64,000 bases of DNA from Lytechinus variegatus (taxonomy: Eukaryota; Echinodermata; Echinoidea; Temnopleuroida; Toxopneustidae): contig NC_054746.1 in NCBI RefSeq assembly GCF_018143015.1, positions 36,178,830-36,242,829 of the forward strand. The letters are read 5' to 3'. The notes below the pieces were generated by a model. It searched no databases, was not told where the DNA came from, and saw only the letters and a program-made list of their open reading frames with translations. Each line of letters opens with the position of its first letter. Positions within the stretch are counted from its first letter, which is position 1. The position numbers and the translations under genes are program-made. Positions 1 to 12,762 of this stretch are shown here, one piece after another.

Positions 1-3000
1 GACATGCTGAATCATTAGACAATGCAATTTGGACAAATCAGTTTGACAACACTGCCAATAGACAAGCACATGTAGAAACGACTGGACCAGAAATATGGGA
101 ACAGACTAGTAAGATGGTTTTTAAGCTATTATTGTTTATTTTTATGAATATAGAGAGAAAATTAGTGTGCTTTCAACTAGGTTGGTGTTTTTTTGCTACA
201 TTTAAATGAAATGACATATAAATATTATTATCATATTATATTCAGCTAGGTTGCTCTTTTTAGCTGAAGTTAAAGAAATGTCATACAAATTAAACAGTAT
301 ATCATATTATTTCATTAAGTAATTAAAGATACAGCTGTACATCTTCATACAGGCAAGTCCAAAATGCATTATATGAATTAGATAACAAGTGTCTGTTTTC
401 AATTTTTTTTGTGAGATATTGGAATCCATCTGGGTCTATATTCCAACCTTTTAAGTTTCTTCTTTTTTTTTGTATATCTAATAGTACAACCTAATTTACC
501 TAGCCTATCATTAATTTAATAGGCATGCATTTATTGGGAATGTGAAGGCTTTAAGATGAGAAAATGCCTCCCTATCACTTAGAATGTGTAAATATTTTAT
601 ACCTAGAATTGATTATGCCATGCAAAATGTTTCTGTTAATCAAGATGATAATGATAGCTGGATTGACATAGCGTGCTTTGCCAGATGATACAAAGCACAA
701 TTTTTATCACTGTACCCCTGCTTTACTTGAGCTAGCACTCATGATAACCAGAATTACCACCAATCAGTTGGAAGCTTAGAGGACTATATAAAATATTAAT
801 CATGCATTGATATTCTTATGTTAATAATGTTGCTTTGATGTTTTTTTCATTCATAGATGGAAAGGTTAATGCTATTACCTTTGGCACTGGAACAGGTGGC
901 ACTTTAGCAGGTGAGAAACTCTTATACCACTTTCATACTGACAAGCTGAAGTGGTGTAACTCCACTTTGGAGGGCAGTATGAAAATTCTAGGATTATTTT
1001 GATCTGGATTCAAACCGGAGTACTCAACCCACTTCGAGAAGAGGGTTACATAGGGAGTTAGTCCGAACCGGAAGTGCGGTAGCGCATATCTCACACACAA
1101 TTTCATTCATTTCCGCATGGGAAAGATTCCTCGCGCCGCACATATGGCGCGAATTCGCTTGGAAACCACAGAAACGACTGCGGATACACCACTGAGGAGC
1201 TTGCCAATTAGAAAGGGGTGTAATGTCGGTCCGCAGCACAAGCGCATCAATTCAATCTGGAGTTACTCTGGAGTAACTCCACTTCACCTTCGGTATGAAA
1301 ACCGCATTAGATAATAATATTGATAATGAGGTTTTTACTACTACTGCTGCTACTACTATTACTTATACTAATACTACAACTACTAATTCTGCTACCACTG
1401 TAGTAGTAGAACTTCTACTTCTATGTCTACTACGTCTTATAATGATGATATTGATAATAATAATCATAATTTAACTGGAAGGTGATAAATTGCCCTTTTC
1501 ATGGGTTTTGATAAATGAATATTTTCTTTTCAAGGCAATCAAGTGTATCAAATTATGTGTCTGATCATATATTAAGTGTACAGGTAAAATAATTTTCAGT
1601 TTTCTGACTATATCCCCGGGGGGGCCACTTCCATTCACGAGTGGATACCATGCGCGACCATGGGGTCTCGAAAAGCACCCTTAACACGTAATTTCCATAT
1701 TCTGAAAATGCACCCCTTAACAAGTATTGGGTTGTCAAACCCTACCCTTAACAAGTATTGGAAACAAAACGATAATCTTGGAAAATATTCCCTGAAATGA
1801 ACCCCTAAACAAGTACGGGAATGTTTTATTGTTACGGGTCCTTCGGTCGTCGGCTTTACCTTGTTTGGTTTAGTACGACCCCACCTTCTACACCTCTCGC
1901 AAATCGGACTCTAAACACGAAGTGTTGGGGAAAAATGGACATCCTTCATAAAACATTTTAATTTTGTTTTATCATCCCCGCAAATTCGACCCTAAACACG
2001 TAATTGTCCTAGCGAAATAGATACCCTTTTTTCATTATTTTTGTGTTTTTGACACCCTTATCACGTTACGTACGTAACGTGCCCTATCGTGAAAAAGACA
2101 TCCTTTTTACGCGTTTTTTGGTCGCGCATGGTATCCACTCGTCAATGTAAGTGGCCCCCCCGGGATATAGTCAGAAAACTGACTATATCACATGCCATAT
2201 GAGATGGTCTGCTCGCATGTGACTTTACTAACTTAAAAACTATTATTTTACAGATTTTGCCAAAACATCAGTGATGAATTTCCCTCAGTGTTCTGCTTTT
2301 ACTAAAAGCTCTCATTTAACCTCTTTGTTGTTGGTAACCAAATGATCCCTTTATTCAAACATATAATTCAGTCCTCAGTAACCATACTAACCAACTTGTT
2401 TTGTTTCTACCTTACAGGGGTAGGTATGTACATGAAGGAAAAGAGTAAGGATGTAAAGGTCGTCTTGGCAGACCCTCAAGGTAGTGTCCTCTATAATTAT
2501 TTCACCCATGGTAAGATAGAAAGGTCACCAGGATCATCCATCACAGAGGGCATAGGTCAAGGTCGGGTCACAGATAACCTAAAGGGCGCTCCCATTGATC
2601 AGGCTTTGTGCATTATGGATACCGATGTTGTCAGTATGGTAAGTTGAAAACTTGATTAACTTAATAACCTTTGTCCAATAGGCCTAAAACTTCAATTTTT
2701 CATAATTCATGAGTCACAACTTTAGTCGAACATTTTCACTAGTTCAAACTGATTTGACTCAAGCTCGTCTGTCATTTCTACAAAAAAAGTTTTTATAATA
2801 AAACTTTGAGAAAACATGCGACCTTATGAGAAGTCTATTATTCCTTCAATAGTTCTTTCAGAAAAGGGTATACAAGTTTGCAAGTTTCCTTTTCCTTTTC
2901 AAAGTTGTTTTTCACTATTAAATGTATTTCATCGGACCTCTTTTAATTAATTTACAGACTTTATTTTACTTTGTGATTTGAACTTCCACACACATACATA

Positions 3001-6000
3001 AAGGAGAGCAAAGCCCCCAAATTTCATAGAATTTTTACAATCTTTGTTGATTTCTGCAAGTTTTTTTCTTTCAAAGCAAAGTTGCACATTTTTTTCGTAG
3101 TTCACCCACTGAACTCCTCATCAAATAGTTTAATTGGGCTATACATGCGGGAATGGTGATAAAACAACTGATTTGTAGAATCACATGCACACCAATTTAA
3201 TAAAATCAAAGTGCCAATTAATTAGCGACTGTAAATATACAATCTTGTTCAAATCGATTAAAAATTGGGTGAAAGGTTAGCTGTTGTCAATCTATTCTTC
3301 AAATCAATAGCTTTTAAATTGCTTGTTTGGAATGTTTATTTATCAACACTTGAACGAAGCAAATACTACAATTGAAACAAATTGCTAATTACTACTCTTT
3401 CTATGGATGGCCTTAAATTTTAATTGTTTTATGAAATAGAGGAAAGGTTATGCTTAATCTTTACAATTTCTCCATTTTAAGTTTTAGATTACAGTTCCAG
3501 CTTATTCCGAATCCTATTAATTGCTTTGTAGCTTTGAGGACTATTTAATTGTTTTATGAAATAGAGGAAAGGTTGTGCTTAATCTTTATAGTTTCTTCAT
3601 TGTAAGTTTTAGACAGTTAAAACTCATACTGAACGGTATTTCTATTAATTGCTTTGTAAAATCAAGAACTATTTAAATGTTTTATGAAATAGAGGAAAGG
3701 TTATGTTCAATTGATTTCAAAGTGGCAGGTGGCTTTATTGCAGAGTGGCAACTCTGCCTTTATAGTCGTTTGATCAAATTATAGACTAGAGGAAAGGTTA
3801 TCTAGAGTTCAATGATGAAAAGTTTTCAAAGAGGTACATAAATTAATCATTTAAATGTTTTTTTCTTCTTCTAAAAAAAGAAGATTTTGTTAAATCTAAT
3901 GTCTTGAATAATTCTTGTTGTAAGGAAATAGAAAGATATTTTGTCTATTTATACTGACAGCCACATTAGAAAGAATAACAAGAAGTGATTTTGCAGAAAT
4001 ATTTTTAATGAAAATTGATCTAGGATTTACAACTGTACTTTCAAAGTTCTTGTAAGATGTGTGTGTACCCTTGGTGGACTACCATTGTTTTCTTTATCAC
4101 ACTTATTTTTCAGGATTCAATAGGGAGAAGATGTCAAAGACAATCCAGTTTAAATTTCTGGCATATTATAACTATTGAACAATAAGTTCAAAGGAGCAAT
4201 AGCTAGATTTGTTCTACTCTAGAAAAAGAATATTTTAGTTCTTAGTTAGATTAGCATTTCGACAATTTCTCTATGAGTATTATTGATTTTCCTCAAAATT
4301 GAACTCTACACTCTGTGGCTATTGTAGCAGGCTCCAAATGACTTAATAACGCCCAGATTGCAAAATAATTAGCCTTAGCTAAACAGATTATATATAGATT
4401 TCAAATATTTGTTCCTCATTTTGGGAGAAATATTATTTTATTGTAGGTGGTGTCTCCAAGATAAGGATAATCGAGGGTCGCTTTATTTACTAATTACAAA
4501 ATAATGATGGATTTATAACTATCAATATGTAAAATGCAAATACAGAATCTATTTGTTCAGATATTTTATAATGTCTTGTTGATCCATCTCAAGGATTGTT
4601 GGTGGGATATATTGATATAGATGGAGCCGTATTGATAATCATTGTTTTCTGTTGTTTATCTGTCTTTTTAATGTAGACATTTCGTCTCTTGAAAGAAGAA
4701 GGGTTCTTTGTCGGTGCTTCATCTGGTCTTAATGTAGTAGCAGCAGTAGAGGTTAGTTCACCCCAGTTAAAAAAAAAAACAGTAGAGGGGAGCTGATTTT
4801 CTTATTACTGATCATTCAAAAGTTTTTTTTTGTATTTTGCCAAGTAGAAATATACAATGTACCTTTTTTGCAATAATTGAGGGCAATTTGGGACATATAC
4901 AGGAGAATGTTGTCAATTACCCACAGGAACCCGTTTTGGGGCCTGGTTACCTAATCTCCTTGTCTTTTCCATTTTCCCCACGATTTATTTTCTTAAATCA
5001 TAACAGTACCCTCTCTTAGCTTCATCACAGCTGTGCGAATTACATTAATTTTTGTTCGTCACTTGATTTAAAATGTCAATTTTCATTCCCGTTTTTGAAC
5101 TTCAATCCTTTCTACAAAATTTGCTGGGCTTCTCTCTCAATTTTAGTACTTTTCATGTGTCACTCATCAGTACATAAACTGAAAATTACTTTGTGTGCTC
5201 TAGATTTTTAAAATTGTTTGTTTTCCATTTGATCTTTTGTGAAATGGAAGCAGATTATTTAGAAATAAAAGATATACCAACCTCACACTTTTTCAAGTAC
5301 ATGTATATTAGTGATTCCTGTGAATGTTGGGTGTCATGAGTTTTTAAGAAAAGATTTGTTGTTTCTGTTGACTATTTGTAAATAGTAAATATCTTTCATG
5401 AAATGGGAATCAAATTCAATTTTTAAAAAATAGATACATGAAACATCAAGGAAAATTTTAAAAACAATAAAAAAATCATCAAAATTTGCAGTTGTTGTGA
5501 AGACTGTAAGATATACTGAACCAGTAGCAAGGCCAAGCTTTAAGGACCTGCAAATACTGGTAACGATGTTGCTCATTTGTTGCCATGGAAATATTAGGAT
5601 GTTACAGTTTACCCATGCAGTAAAACGTGACTAACAATTACTGCTAAAGTGCTAATTGATGTTTGCCAACTTTAGATGTAGCTGTTGTGTTATTGGAGAA
5701 CCAGAGAATTACAATGCTTTAGAAGGATAAAGGGATTTTTCTTAAAATTTTGAATACCCAAAATTATACTGATTGAAAAAGGAGAAGTCAATTGAATTAC
5801 AAATTTAATTTTGTAAATTTTGGATGTCATATGCTGTGAGTCATATTCCTTAATAAACGTGTACATGTATGTTTGATTCATTTGTATAACTGTATAAAGA
5901 TACACTTTTCCCCATAATACTTGGCTTTACTATAAAGTTTCCAAAATATCATATTTTATAGATCAGTATTTATGTTTTTTCTCACCTCGTCATCTTCAAT

Positions 6001-9000
6001 TCGTAAAGTTTAGACGATTGTTTGATTTCAACAATATATTGTTAGAGGATTTTTATGGTCTATTGTAAATCAGAAACTGAATATTATTTTAATTAGCCTT
6101 GGACTGTAATTAGTTTTCTTTTCCTCAATGAATTCATTTAATCAGTAGTTTCTATATACACATATAGATTTGGCAATTTGATTTTCATTTAGTAATTCTA
6201 CTTGATTTATCTCCCTGACTATTAGAGCATCGTTTAACCTTCAAACTCTTTCTTTTCTATTCTAAACAAAATGAAGGATTTTGAGATACCAAGAGAGAAG
6301 TATTTCAAATATTTCAGGAGAATGTTACAAAAATTCTTTGCAAATCAGGTCTTTTTTTTCCAACTAGCGACCCTTGACCAAGATTAAATAGTGTGATTTG
6401 GTGATCATAAATTGTCAAAAATCAACAACAACTGGGCTTGATAAACCTTCAAATGACACATAATTACTCCATGATGAGGTTGTTGTATTTTGATTGCCTC
6501 GTAAAGGAGCATTTTATATTCCAACAATTTGTTTAAGGGGATGTGTTGTTGATAAAGCTGTAAAGCAAACATCACGTTGTGGTTGATCGGTGTGTGTGGT
6601 AGCAAGATGTTTATGGTATATAGTCACCGTGAAGAAGCAATCACTTGTGGCTTGATTAAACTTTTGATTTCAATCTATGCAGGTGTTATTTGTTTCTATT
6701 ATTAGAAAACAAATAAATTCATCTCCTGCTATCTATCTTGTATTGTTTTCCCAGAAGGAAGGAGGGGTTGTATTGTTGTCTCTGAGCAACATGATTTACT
6801 TTGAAATGACTTTATAGTCATCAAAGAAATATTAGTGCAAAATTCATCTGTAAATCTTACATTTTGAAAGAAAAAGAATGCATACAAAACTCCTTGTTAC
6901 ATGGTAAAAACTGAGGCAGTTTCATTTGACCTACATTTACATAATTAAACTTGATAAAATGTGCTGTATTTTCTTATTGAATTGTCTAAATTCCATTCAG
7001 TGTAAATTCCTGAGAATATACCTGATTTTAAATGATTTAATGAGCTTTCTTTCCCCTGGAAATTGGTAACAATGTATTTCTTTATAAAATATTGATAATA
7101 ATCAAATAGCAATACGCATTTATGACGTCCTGCTATGTCTCATATAAACCTCTGGCAAGCTTTGAGGAAGCTAAAGAAAAAACACTTGTCCATAAAATTT
7201 GAATATATTAGTAAACTCAACCATTGGCGGCGGAAGCCAAAAAATTTAGGGGGGGTTCACCTGAAATTTGGGGATGGACACAGGTACAAAATTTGACAAG
7301 CGAAAAAAAAAAGGGTAACTACTAAAAATTTAGGGAGGGACAGGGGTGGTATTCTGAGATCCATTTTATCTTAGATAAAATAAAATATTTTATCTCCGTT
7401 AAAATCACTGAGATAAAATACTCTTAAAATCTCTCCGAATTGGTATTCTGAGAACAATTTTATCTTCATTTTATCTCTGTAAGACACACCTACTTTTTAA
7501 TCAATATCCAATTAGAAACGCGCTTTTATAGCTCTCTCTTGTCACTCAACCAATTGAAATCAATTCCGCCAGGAGGTGTGGCAAAGGGGACAGATTGCGT
7601 CAATTTATTGACTTCAAATACGCTTGCACTATACGCTTGCGCGTTTTTACAGAGATTTCTTTTTAACAAACAGGACAATACTCTCATCTTTTTTCGAAGT
7701 CTCTATCGCATCTTTTCGAGCATCATTTCAAAGACAATATTAGTCAAGACATATCCTATGAAATACTTTCTGATTGTACAGGAATAACGTTAAGGTGTTA
7801 TTCTCAATAAATATATAATTTTTCTTCATTTTCATATCAACATTTGGGGTTAATTCACCTAGAAATATTGGTGAAATCAACGTCGCGGAGATAAAATAGC
7901 CCCTACCCTCTTTTAAGTTTATTTTATTTTTTTCATCAAAATAACTTGGGCGCAAGCACATCATCCGCGTTGCAATACCCAGATACGCGATGGATATGTC
8001 TACGCAGGCATTGTTCTGTTGCGTATCAACTAGTTATGCAAGATAAAATTTTTACGCAAGATAAAATTTAAAATTTTATCTCGGAGATAAAATGTCATCT
8101 CAGAATACCAATTTCATTTTAAGAGATAAAATAAAATATTTTAAAGATAAAATGACCTCAGAATACCGCCCCAGGTCTCCCCATCCCACCCCCCGCCCCC
8201 CCCCCCCCCCCCCGGCTTCCGCCACCTATGAACTCAACACTTCCATTTTATACCTATCTTTTTTATACTCTTCTTTCCATTTTCTTCCAGTTTCTTCATT
8301 CCCTTCTTTTCATCTTCTCCCCCCCCCCCACCATGATATTTCACTATCACAAACAAGAAAAAGCCATGTGGGTTTTTTAATTAGACTTCAACATCATCAT
8401 ACACATTGACTATGAGCTTCGTTGCAACTAAATTGTGTTCAGTACTCTCAGTTGTAATAATTAAGGTGGCTATTTTACATGGCCTACATTGGACTGAAGA
8501 GGGCAGCATATGTGTAACTGTATCAGGGTCTTTGCTTAGGAGGGAAGGCCTATGGTCAACTGCTTCGTGTTGAGCACAATTGCTGCACCCCTTACAGGCC
8601 ATAAAATGTGTTTTGCCTTCAAATTAATCTTGGAAGTAGTTGAAGAAGTAGTAAGAGGAGTAATCAAGAGAAGTACAGAAGTAGTTGGATTAGGAGACGT
8701 AATTTTATTAGAAAAAACAACAGCCACTACAGTAACTACTGTTTTGTTTATGAATTTATTTGATGTAATTCATGTGCAGATCTATGTTAATTCATTAAAA
8801 GATTTGTAGGCATACATAATTTTTTTCAGTTTCAAAATGTAATTAAAAATCATTTATTGACATGATTTTACAAACTAATTTTACACTATGATCTATTATA
8901 ATTAAAAAAAAATTATTAATCTGTATTTAGGTTGCTAAGCAACTCGGACCTGGGCATGTGGTAGCTTCCTGCCTGTGTGACACAGGTCAACGATACTATG

Positions 9001-9589
9001 CAAGGCTCTTCAACAGAACTTGGCTCAAAGAAAAAGGTAATTCAGGCACAAGTCCAATCCACACACACTCCAACGTTAATCCTTATTAGGTGGAAAGAAG
9101 TGAAATTGGATAAAACAATGCATTTTTTTCAAAGTATTTTTTTCCAAGTTAGGACAATTTATACAGTTAAGGTACTTCTGTCCCTAAAGATGAAATAATT
9201 TTGTGCTCAATTTTTTGTTCTCTTTTAAATAGTTATTTTTTGTATTTTTAGTGCAAAAGAGAGATAATTGATCATAGCCTCAGTTTTTTTTTTTTCAGCA
9301 TTATTCAGAATTTGGAAAGACTTATTAACTAGGGAAAAAGTAATAAAAGTGATAATATTTTTTCCAATCGAAATGACAAGAAATCAGTAATCTCACAATA
9401 TTTGTTATAATCATCTCTTCATCTTAAAATTCCCTTGTAGTTTTTATTAAACTTTCTTTTCATTTGTTTTCAAGTGTAAATTGATTTATTGTTTTCTATT
9501 GATGATAGAAGATTGTTGTTCTCTTTTTTAATGTTTTAGGATTATTTGACTGTGTACCAGAAGAATGTCACGGCTTCCTCCATTCATGA
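1..9589 (+). CDS. Cysteine synthase-like PLP enzyme, 3' part of gene
   Basis: Exons read as 1-108, 857-910, 2418-2638, 4677-4751, 8931-9036 and 9540-9589, with consistent GT/AG borders and phases; the TGA ends at 9589. The 5' exons lie outside the window. The spliced protein runs [17 protein letters not shown], then GPEIWEQT, then the glycine-rich loop GTGTGGT that holds the PLP phosphate, then [10 protein letters not shown], whose serine is expected to contact the PLP ring nitrogen. This is the fold-type II family of cysteine synthase and cystathionine beta-synthase. Enzymes of this group join O-acetylserine (or serine) with sulfide to make cysteine in the cytosol or mitochondrion. No CBS regulatory domain follows: the protein ends about 35 residues after LKEEGF..GASSGLN plus a short tail [10 protein letters not shown]. 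About 204 residues are visible. The catalytic lysine would be upstream of the window. Family call is firm; exact substrate is not. Confidence 0.88.
931..1300. mobile_element. Palindromic MITE-like element in intron
   Basis: Starts 20 bp after the second visible exon. The ends are inverted copies of each other: TTTCATACTGA..GAAGTGG at the left and CCACTTCACC..GGTATGAAA at the right, with GAGTTAC/GTAACTC segments inside each arm. The middle has no convincing coding frame. A larger element at 48526-49152 has related ends (TTTCATA / TATGAAAG and GGCAGTATGAAA), so both may belong to one non-autonomous DNA transposon group. Target duplication not resolved. Confidence 0.6.
1322..1470. repeat. Trinucleotide-rich low-complexity tract
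   Basis: Degenerate CTA/TTA/AAT trinucleotide runs (for example TACTACTGCTGCTACTACT) in an intron. No coding or regulatory reading is supported. Confidence 0.7.
1597..2181. mobile_element. G/C-tract inverted-repeat element, copy 1
   Basis: About 585 bp with inverted ends of roughly 60 bp. The left arm is TTTTCTGACTATATCC, a G run, CCACTTCCATTCACGAGTGG and CATGCGCGACC; the right arm is its reverse complement. The interior holds decayed direct repeats (ACCCTTAACA.., ACCCTAAACACG..) and no gene. A second full copy lies at 25329-25888 and a truncated reversed one at 26905-27000. It sits in an intron of the cysteine synthase gene. Family unknown to me. Confidence 0.7.
3426..3720. repeat. Intronic tandem repeat, unit about 125 bp
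   Basis: Three units starting near 3426, 3551 and 3679, each opening with GTTTTATGAAATAGAGGAAA and continuing GGTT(A/G)TG..TTAATCTTTA, with CTATTAATTGCTTTGTA shared between the first two. A decayed fourth start (AGAGGAAAGGTTAT) lies near 3788. All lie in the intron between 2638 and 4677; the remainder of that intron shows nothing else. Confidence 0.7.
4752..7221. other. Intron sequence, no gene seen
   Basis: First part of the 4.2-kb intron 4752-8930 of the cysteine synthase-like gene. It is AT-rich with short open frames only, none with codon structure, domain or splice support. Nothing recognised. Confidence 0.6.
7222..8230. mobile_element. Outer member of a nested element
   Basis: Bounded by an inverted pair of about 17 bp: CATTGGCGGCGGAAGCC at 7222 and GGCTTCCGCCACCTATG at the right end. 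Between them lie a purine-rich left flank (AAATTTAGGGGGGG), the palindromic element 7343-8172 and a long C tract at 8180-8214. The same GGCGGCGGAA start recurs at 33043 inside the big foldback element. Family not recognised. Confidence 0.5.
7343..8172. mobile_element. Palindromic element with two nested sets of inverted ends
   Basis: Outer inverted ends are GGGGTGGTATTCTGAG and CTCAGAATACCGCCCC. A second copy of the same end sequence, AATTGGTATTCTGAG and CTCAGAATACCAATT, lies inside at 7438-8113. Both arms are filled with GATAAAAT/ATTTTATC motifs in opposite orientation. No transposase frame is present, so it is non-autonomous. One copy may have inserted into another of its kind, or the ends were duplicated. 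Confidence 0.65.
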
Positions 9590-9760
9590 TGACCTCTAGG
9601 AATGACCTCACATTATCATTCTCTCAAGACACTAGGTGTGCTTCACAGCAAGTCATATTCTCAAGTGAAATTAATTGTCTCTTTGGCCCATATTCTGATG
9701 TCGGGTTTGATTTAAACTCTGGTTTTAAGTTGTGGTTTGATTATGGAAAGCCAGTTGTTC

Positions 9761-9866
9761 ATAAATTTCTAACAGTGGAGGTTTAATGTATCAGCTCATT
9801 TGACTCCCAAAACATAAATTTCTAATAGTGGAGGTTTAATGTATCAGCTCATTTGACTCCCAAAAC
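9761..9866. repeat. 53-bp tandem duplication after the stop codon
   Basis: Two copies of a 53-bp unit beginning ATAAATTTCTAACAGTGGAG (9761 and 9814). They differ at about one base, so the duplication is recent. It lies about 170 bp past the cysteine synthase stop, probably in its 3' untranslated region. Confidence 0.85.
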
Positions 9867-10191
9867 ATTATTAAGTGCCTGGGAAGGATAAGTATGACAG
9901 TTGTCTTCACCATTAAAGAATTAGTAAAGAGCACTGTAAACATAAGAAGCATTCACTCACACGGTAACAAAACTTTGAAACGTTTGGCTTCCCATAATTT
10001 AAGCACAGAGTTAGACCGTGGTCTAAGTTAAACTGACTTCAGAATATGGGCGCCAATGTATATAATGCATATAATACTATAATAAGAATAACATCAGGCA
10101 GTCATCCCATAATCTATTCTTCAAATTAAACACAACATTATCCATTAATTGAATATATAGAAGACAAAACATCTTCATGATCTTAATCACA

Positions 10192-10796
10192 TTAAAGGGA
10201 TGGTCCAGGCTAGAAATATTTATCTCAATTAATGGAGTAAAATTCACAGAGCAAAATGCTGAAAATTTCATCAAAATCGGATAACAAAGTTATTGAATTT
10301 CAAAGTTTATTTATATTTTGTGAAAACAGTTCAGTGCACATCGTCATGAATATTCATAAGGTTGACTGATGATGTCACATCCCCACTTTCCTGTTTCTTA
10401 TGTTATTACATGAAATCATACATGTTTCATTTTTTTATATAGGTGTAAATGATGTGTCTCCATTATGATGAAATAAGTTGCAGCAATAAATAACTAATGC
10501 ACTTAATCAGTTGTCAATCCAATTGTTGTAGTACTTGGTAGAAAAATTTTGAATAAAGCTTATTTCATATAATGAAATACAAAAGAACAAGTGGGATATG
10601 ACATAATCAGCCCACCTAATGAATATTCATAAAGACATTATGTCTAGAACTGTTTCCCCGGAATAATGCAAATCTTTAAAATTCAATAACTTTGTTATTT
10701 GTTATCTGATTTTGATCAAATTTTCAGCATTTTGCTCTGTGAATTTTACTCTATTTATTGTGATATAAATATCTCAAGCCTGGACCATCCCTTTAA
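10192..10796. mobile_element. TTAA-flanked palindromic MITE, family A
   Basis: About 597 bp between two TTAA sites. Ends are AGGGATGGTCCAGGCT and AGCCTGGACCATCCCT; arms exceed 110 bp and include TCACAGAGCAAAATGCTGAA with its inverse. No gene inside. TTAA duplication is the mark of piggyBac-type insertion, so a piggyBac-related non-autonomous element is the simplest reading. Confidence 0.72.
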
Positions 10797-12354
10797 TAGC
10801 TAAATATGAAATATCAGAGGTTGTAGGTTTGGTAGAATCCTTGGGAATACTTTGGGAATACTTGGGAAAACCTTTTTATTCCCTGCCATTTTTCCCCCAA
10901 ATTCAATATTAGAGTTTACAGTCAAACTACCATCTCAAATTTTGCCAATATGTTTGGTGAGAGTAATGATCTGATGTGGAAAGGATATTCAGAATGGATA
11001 GAATTATGCCATGGAAATTAGGCCATGGTTAAGTTTTCAGAAATTAGATGTACTAAAAACTGTTCTAAATGATACAACTCAGATAATCTTTCTGGTCGAT
11101 GAAATCTCTTGATTTATGTATTCCATTGTTTCTCATCAGAGTATTCTGTTCTTATGGTTTTTTTTATTATATTTCAACTCATTATGTTTTCCAAGTCCTA
11201 GTTAACTCTATGTTGGCATCACTGCATTCAATCAATCGGATATTATTAGTAATGTAGAACAATTAATCTTTTATTGAGGGTTGATATTTGATTATATTGT
11301 TTCCTTTGAAAAAATAGATAATTCTTTGGTGTCCAGTATGTTTTCAGAAGAAGGTATGCTAACCTTGGAAAGGGTTGTTTCCACAGGAAGAATAAATTTA
11401 TAGTTTTATACTTTAGTTTAATGGAACATGACAAGTCACCAGTATCCATTAAAAATAATGGTTATGGGTTATATGATGATTATTATAGTTTTGACAATTG
11501 TATTTCATTTCAATTTAATGTTTGGAAAGGATATATTCAGGAAACATGTTGAATTGTTATTAATATTAGCAGTGGTAGTAATAGTAGTTGTAGAAGCAGT
11601 AGATTAAAAGTATCATTATTACTGTAATATTATCATCATTCTTATTATTGTGATGATTCTCACGGATACATATTTTGAATTATGGAAGAACATGTTTTTA
11701 CATTATTCCTGGTTTTTTTTTCCTTTTCTTTTAAAGAGCATGGCATTGCCAAACCACATGAGTTCTTTTTGATATGTCATCTTTATATAAATTCATAAAC
11801 CCTACTTTAGGAATATAATGAATTGATTTACATTGATTTGGATTCTTTGGATTCAGCAAGAGAATTTTGTCTGCTTCCAGAGAGGTTCATTAAGAAAATG
11901 ATATGATAGCATTGGTGATAGTATAAAGCATGAGCTATTATCATACCCCCCCAAAAATGTTTTCATTATTTTAAACTGATTCCATAGTTTTCCATTCGTT
12001 TATCATTATTTTTTACAGTGAGTCTTCTTCATGAAATATTGATAATGATTGGAATTTATCGATTTGGCGTGACTAATCTGAAATGAATATATTTTTAATA
12101 TAATAATGATTGTTTTGATATATCTAATAAAATTAGATCACATATTTTTAAATTAGATTAATGTGATAATAGTGTTTTTATTGCTTTGTTAAAAATAAAA
12201 TGTAAATTAATTTAGTGCTTAGTATAATCAGTATGACGATGATCAACATAATTGAACATGTGAAATTGTGCAGAGCGAAATCAATAACAAAGTCCAATTT
12301 TTTTTGAATTATTTTTGGAACATTGTTGTGAGATGACGTAATGAAATGGCTCTC
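10797..12354. other. Intergenic sequence, nothing recognised
   Basis: AT-rich DNA between the cysteine synthase gene and the deaminase gene. No coding frame, RNA gene or clear repeat was found apart from simple A/T runs. Confidence 0.5.
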
Positions 12355-12400
12355 GGGGAATTCCCCCGTCGCAGAGCTGTTTTCGTCCTGGGGATTTCCC
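12355..12400. promoter_or_regulatory. Pair of kappaB-like motifs
   Basis: GGGGAATTCCCC at 12355-12366 and GGGGATTTCCC at 12390-12400, 35 bp apart. Both match the Rel/NF-kappaB consensus GGGRNWYYCC. They lie about 1.4 kb upstream of the deaminase ATG. Sequence match only; activity is inference. Confidence 0.4.
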
Positions 12401-12454
12401 TGAATCGTATGCATGATGCATCAGGCTAGTTTTTTACCGTGGGTAGGAAATTTT

Positions 12455-12600
12455 CATTCCCTCTTCGCTCTCTTTCTCTCCCTCCCTCCCCCTTTCATCC
12501 CATCTCCATTATTTCCTCTCCTGCCTTTTTCCTTCCATTCTCGATCCTGTAGCTATGGTCCCTCGATTTATTTACCCCCCCCCCTCCATCGACAAGCGTG
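12455..12600. repeat. Pyrimidine-rich low-complexity tract
   Basis: CTCTTTCTCTCCCTCCCTCC-type sequence with a C run. Similar tracts occur at 22830-22960 and 47750-47820. No gene. Confidence 0.7.
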
Positions 12601-12762
12601 TCTTATTTGAACAAAGTTTCATGATACTATAGCCCCATTTGATAGTGTGATTTTTTAAAGTCGGCATATTAGGTATATTTTTGTCCTACACCATGTCATT
12701 TTTTTTTACTCCATGTAGGTTACATGCACATTTGGTATCTGAGAAAATGTGAGTTGTACCTA

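Noticed and set aside
8552-8809. 85-codon frame with valine-rich sequence in an intron
   Set aside because: No splice sites or homology recognised, and it overlaps intron sequence of the cysteine synthase gene.
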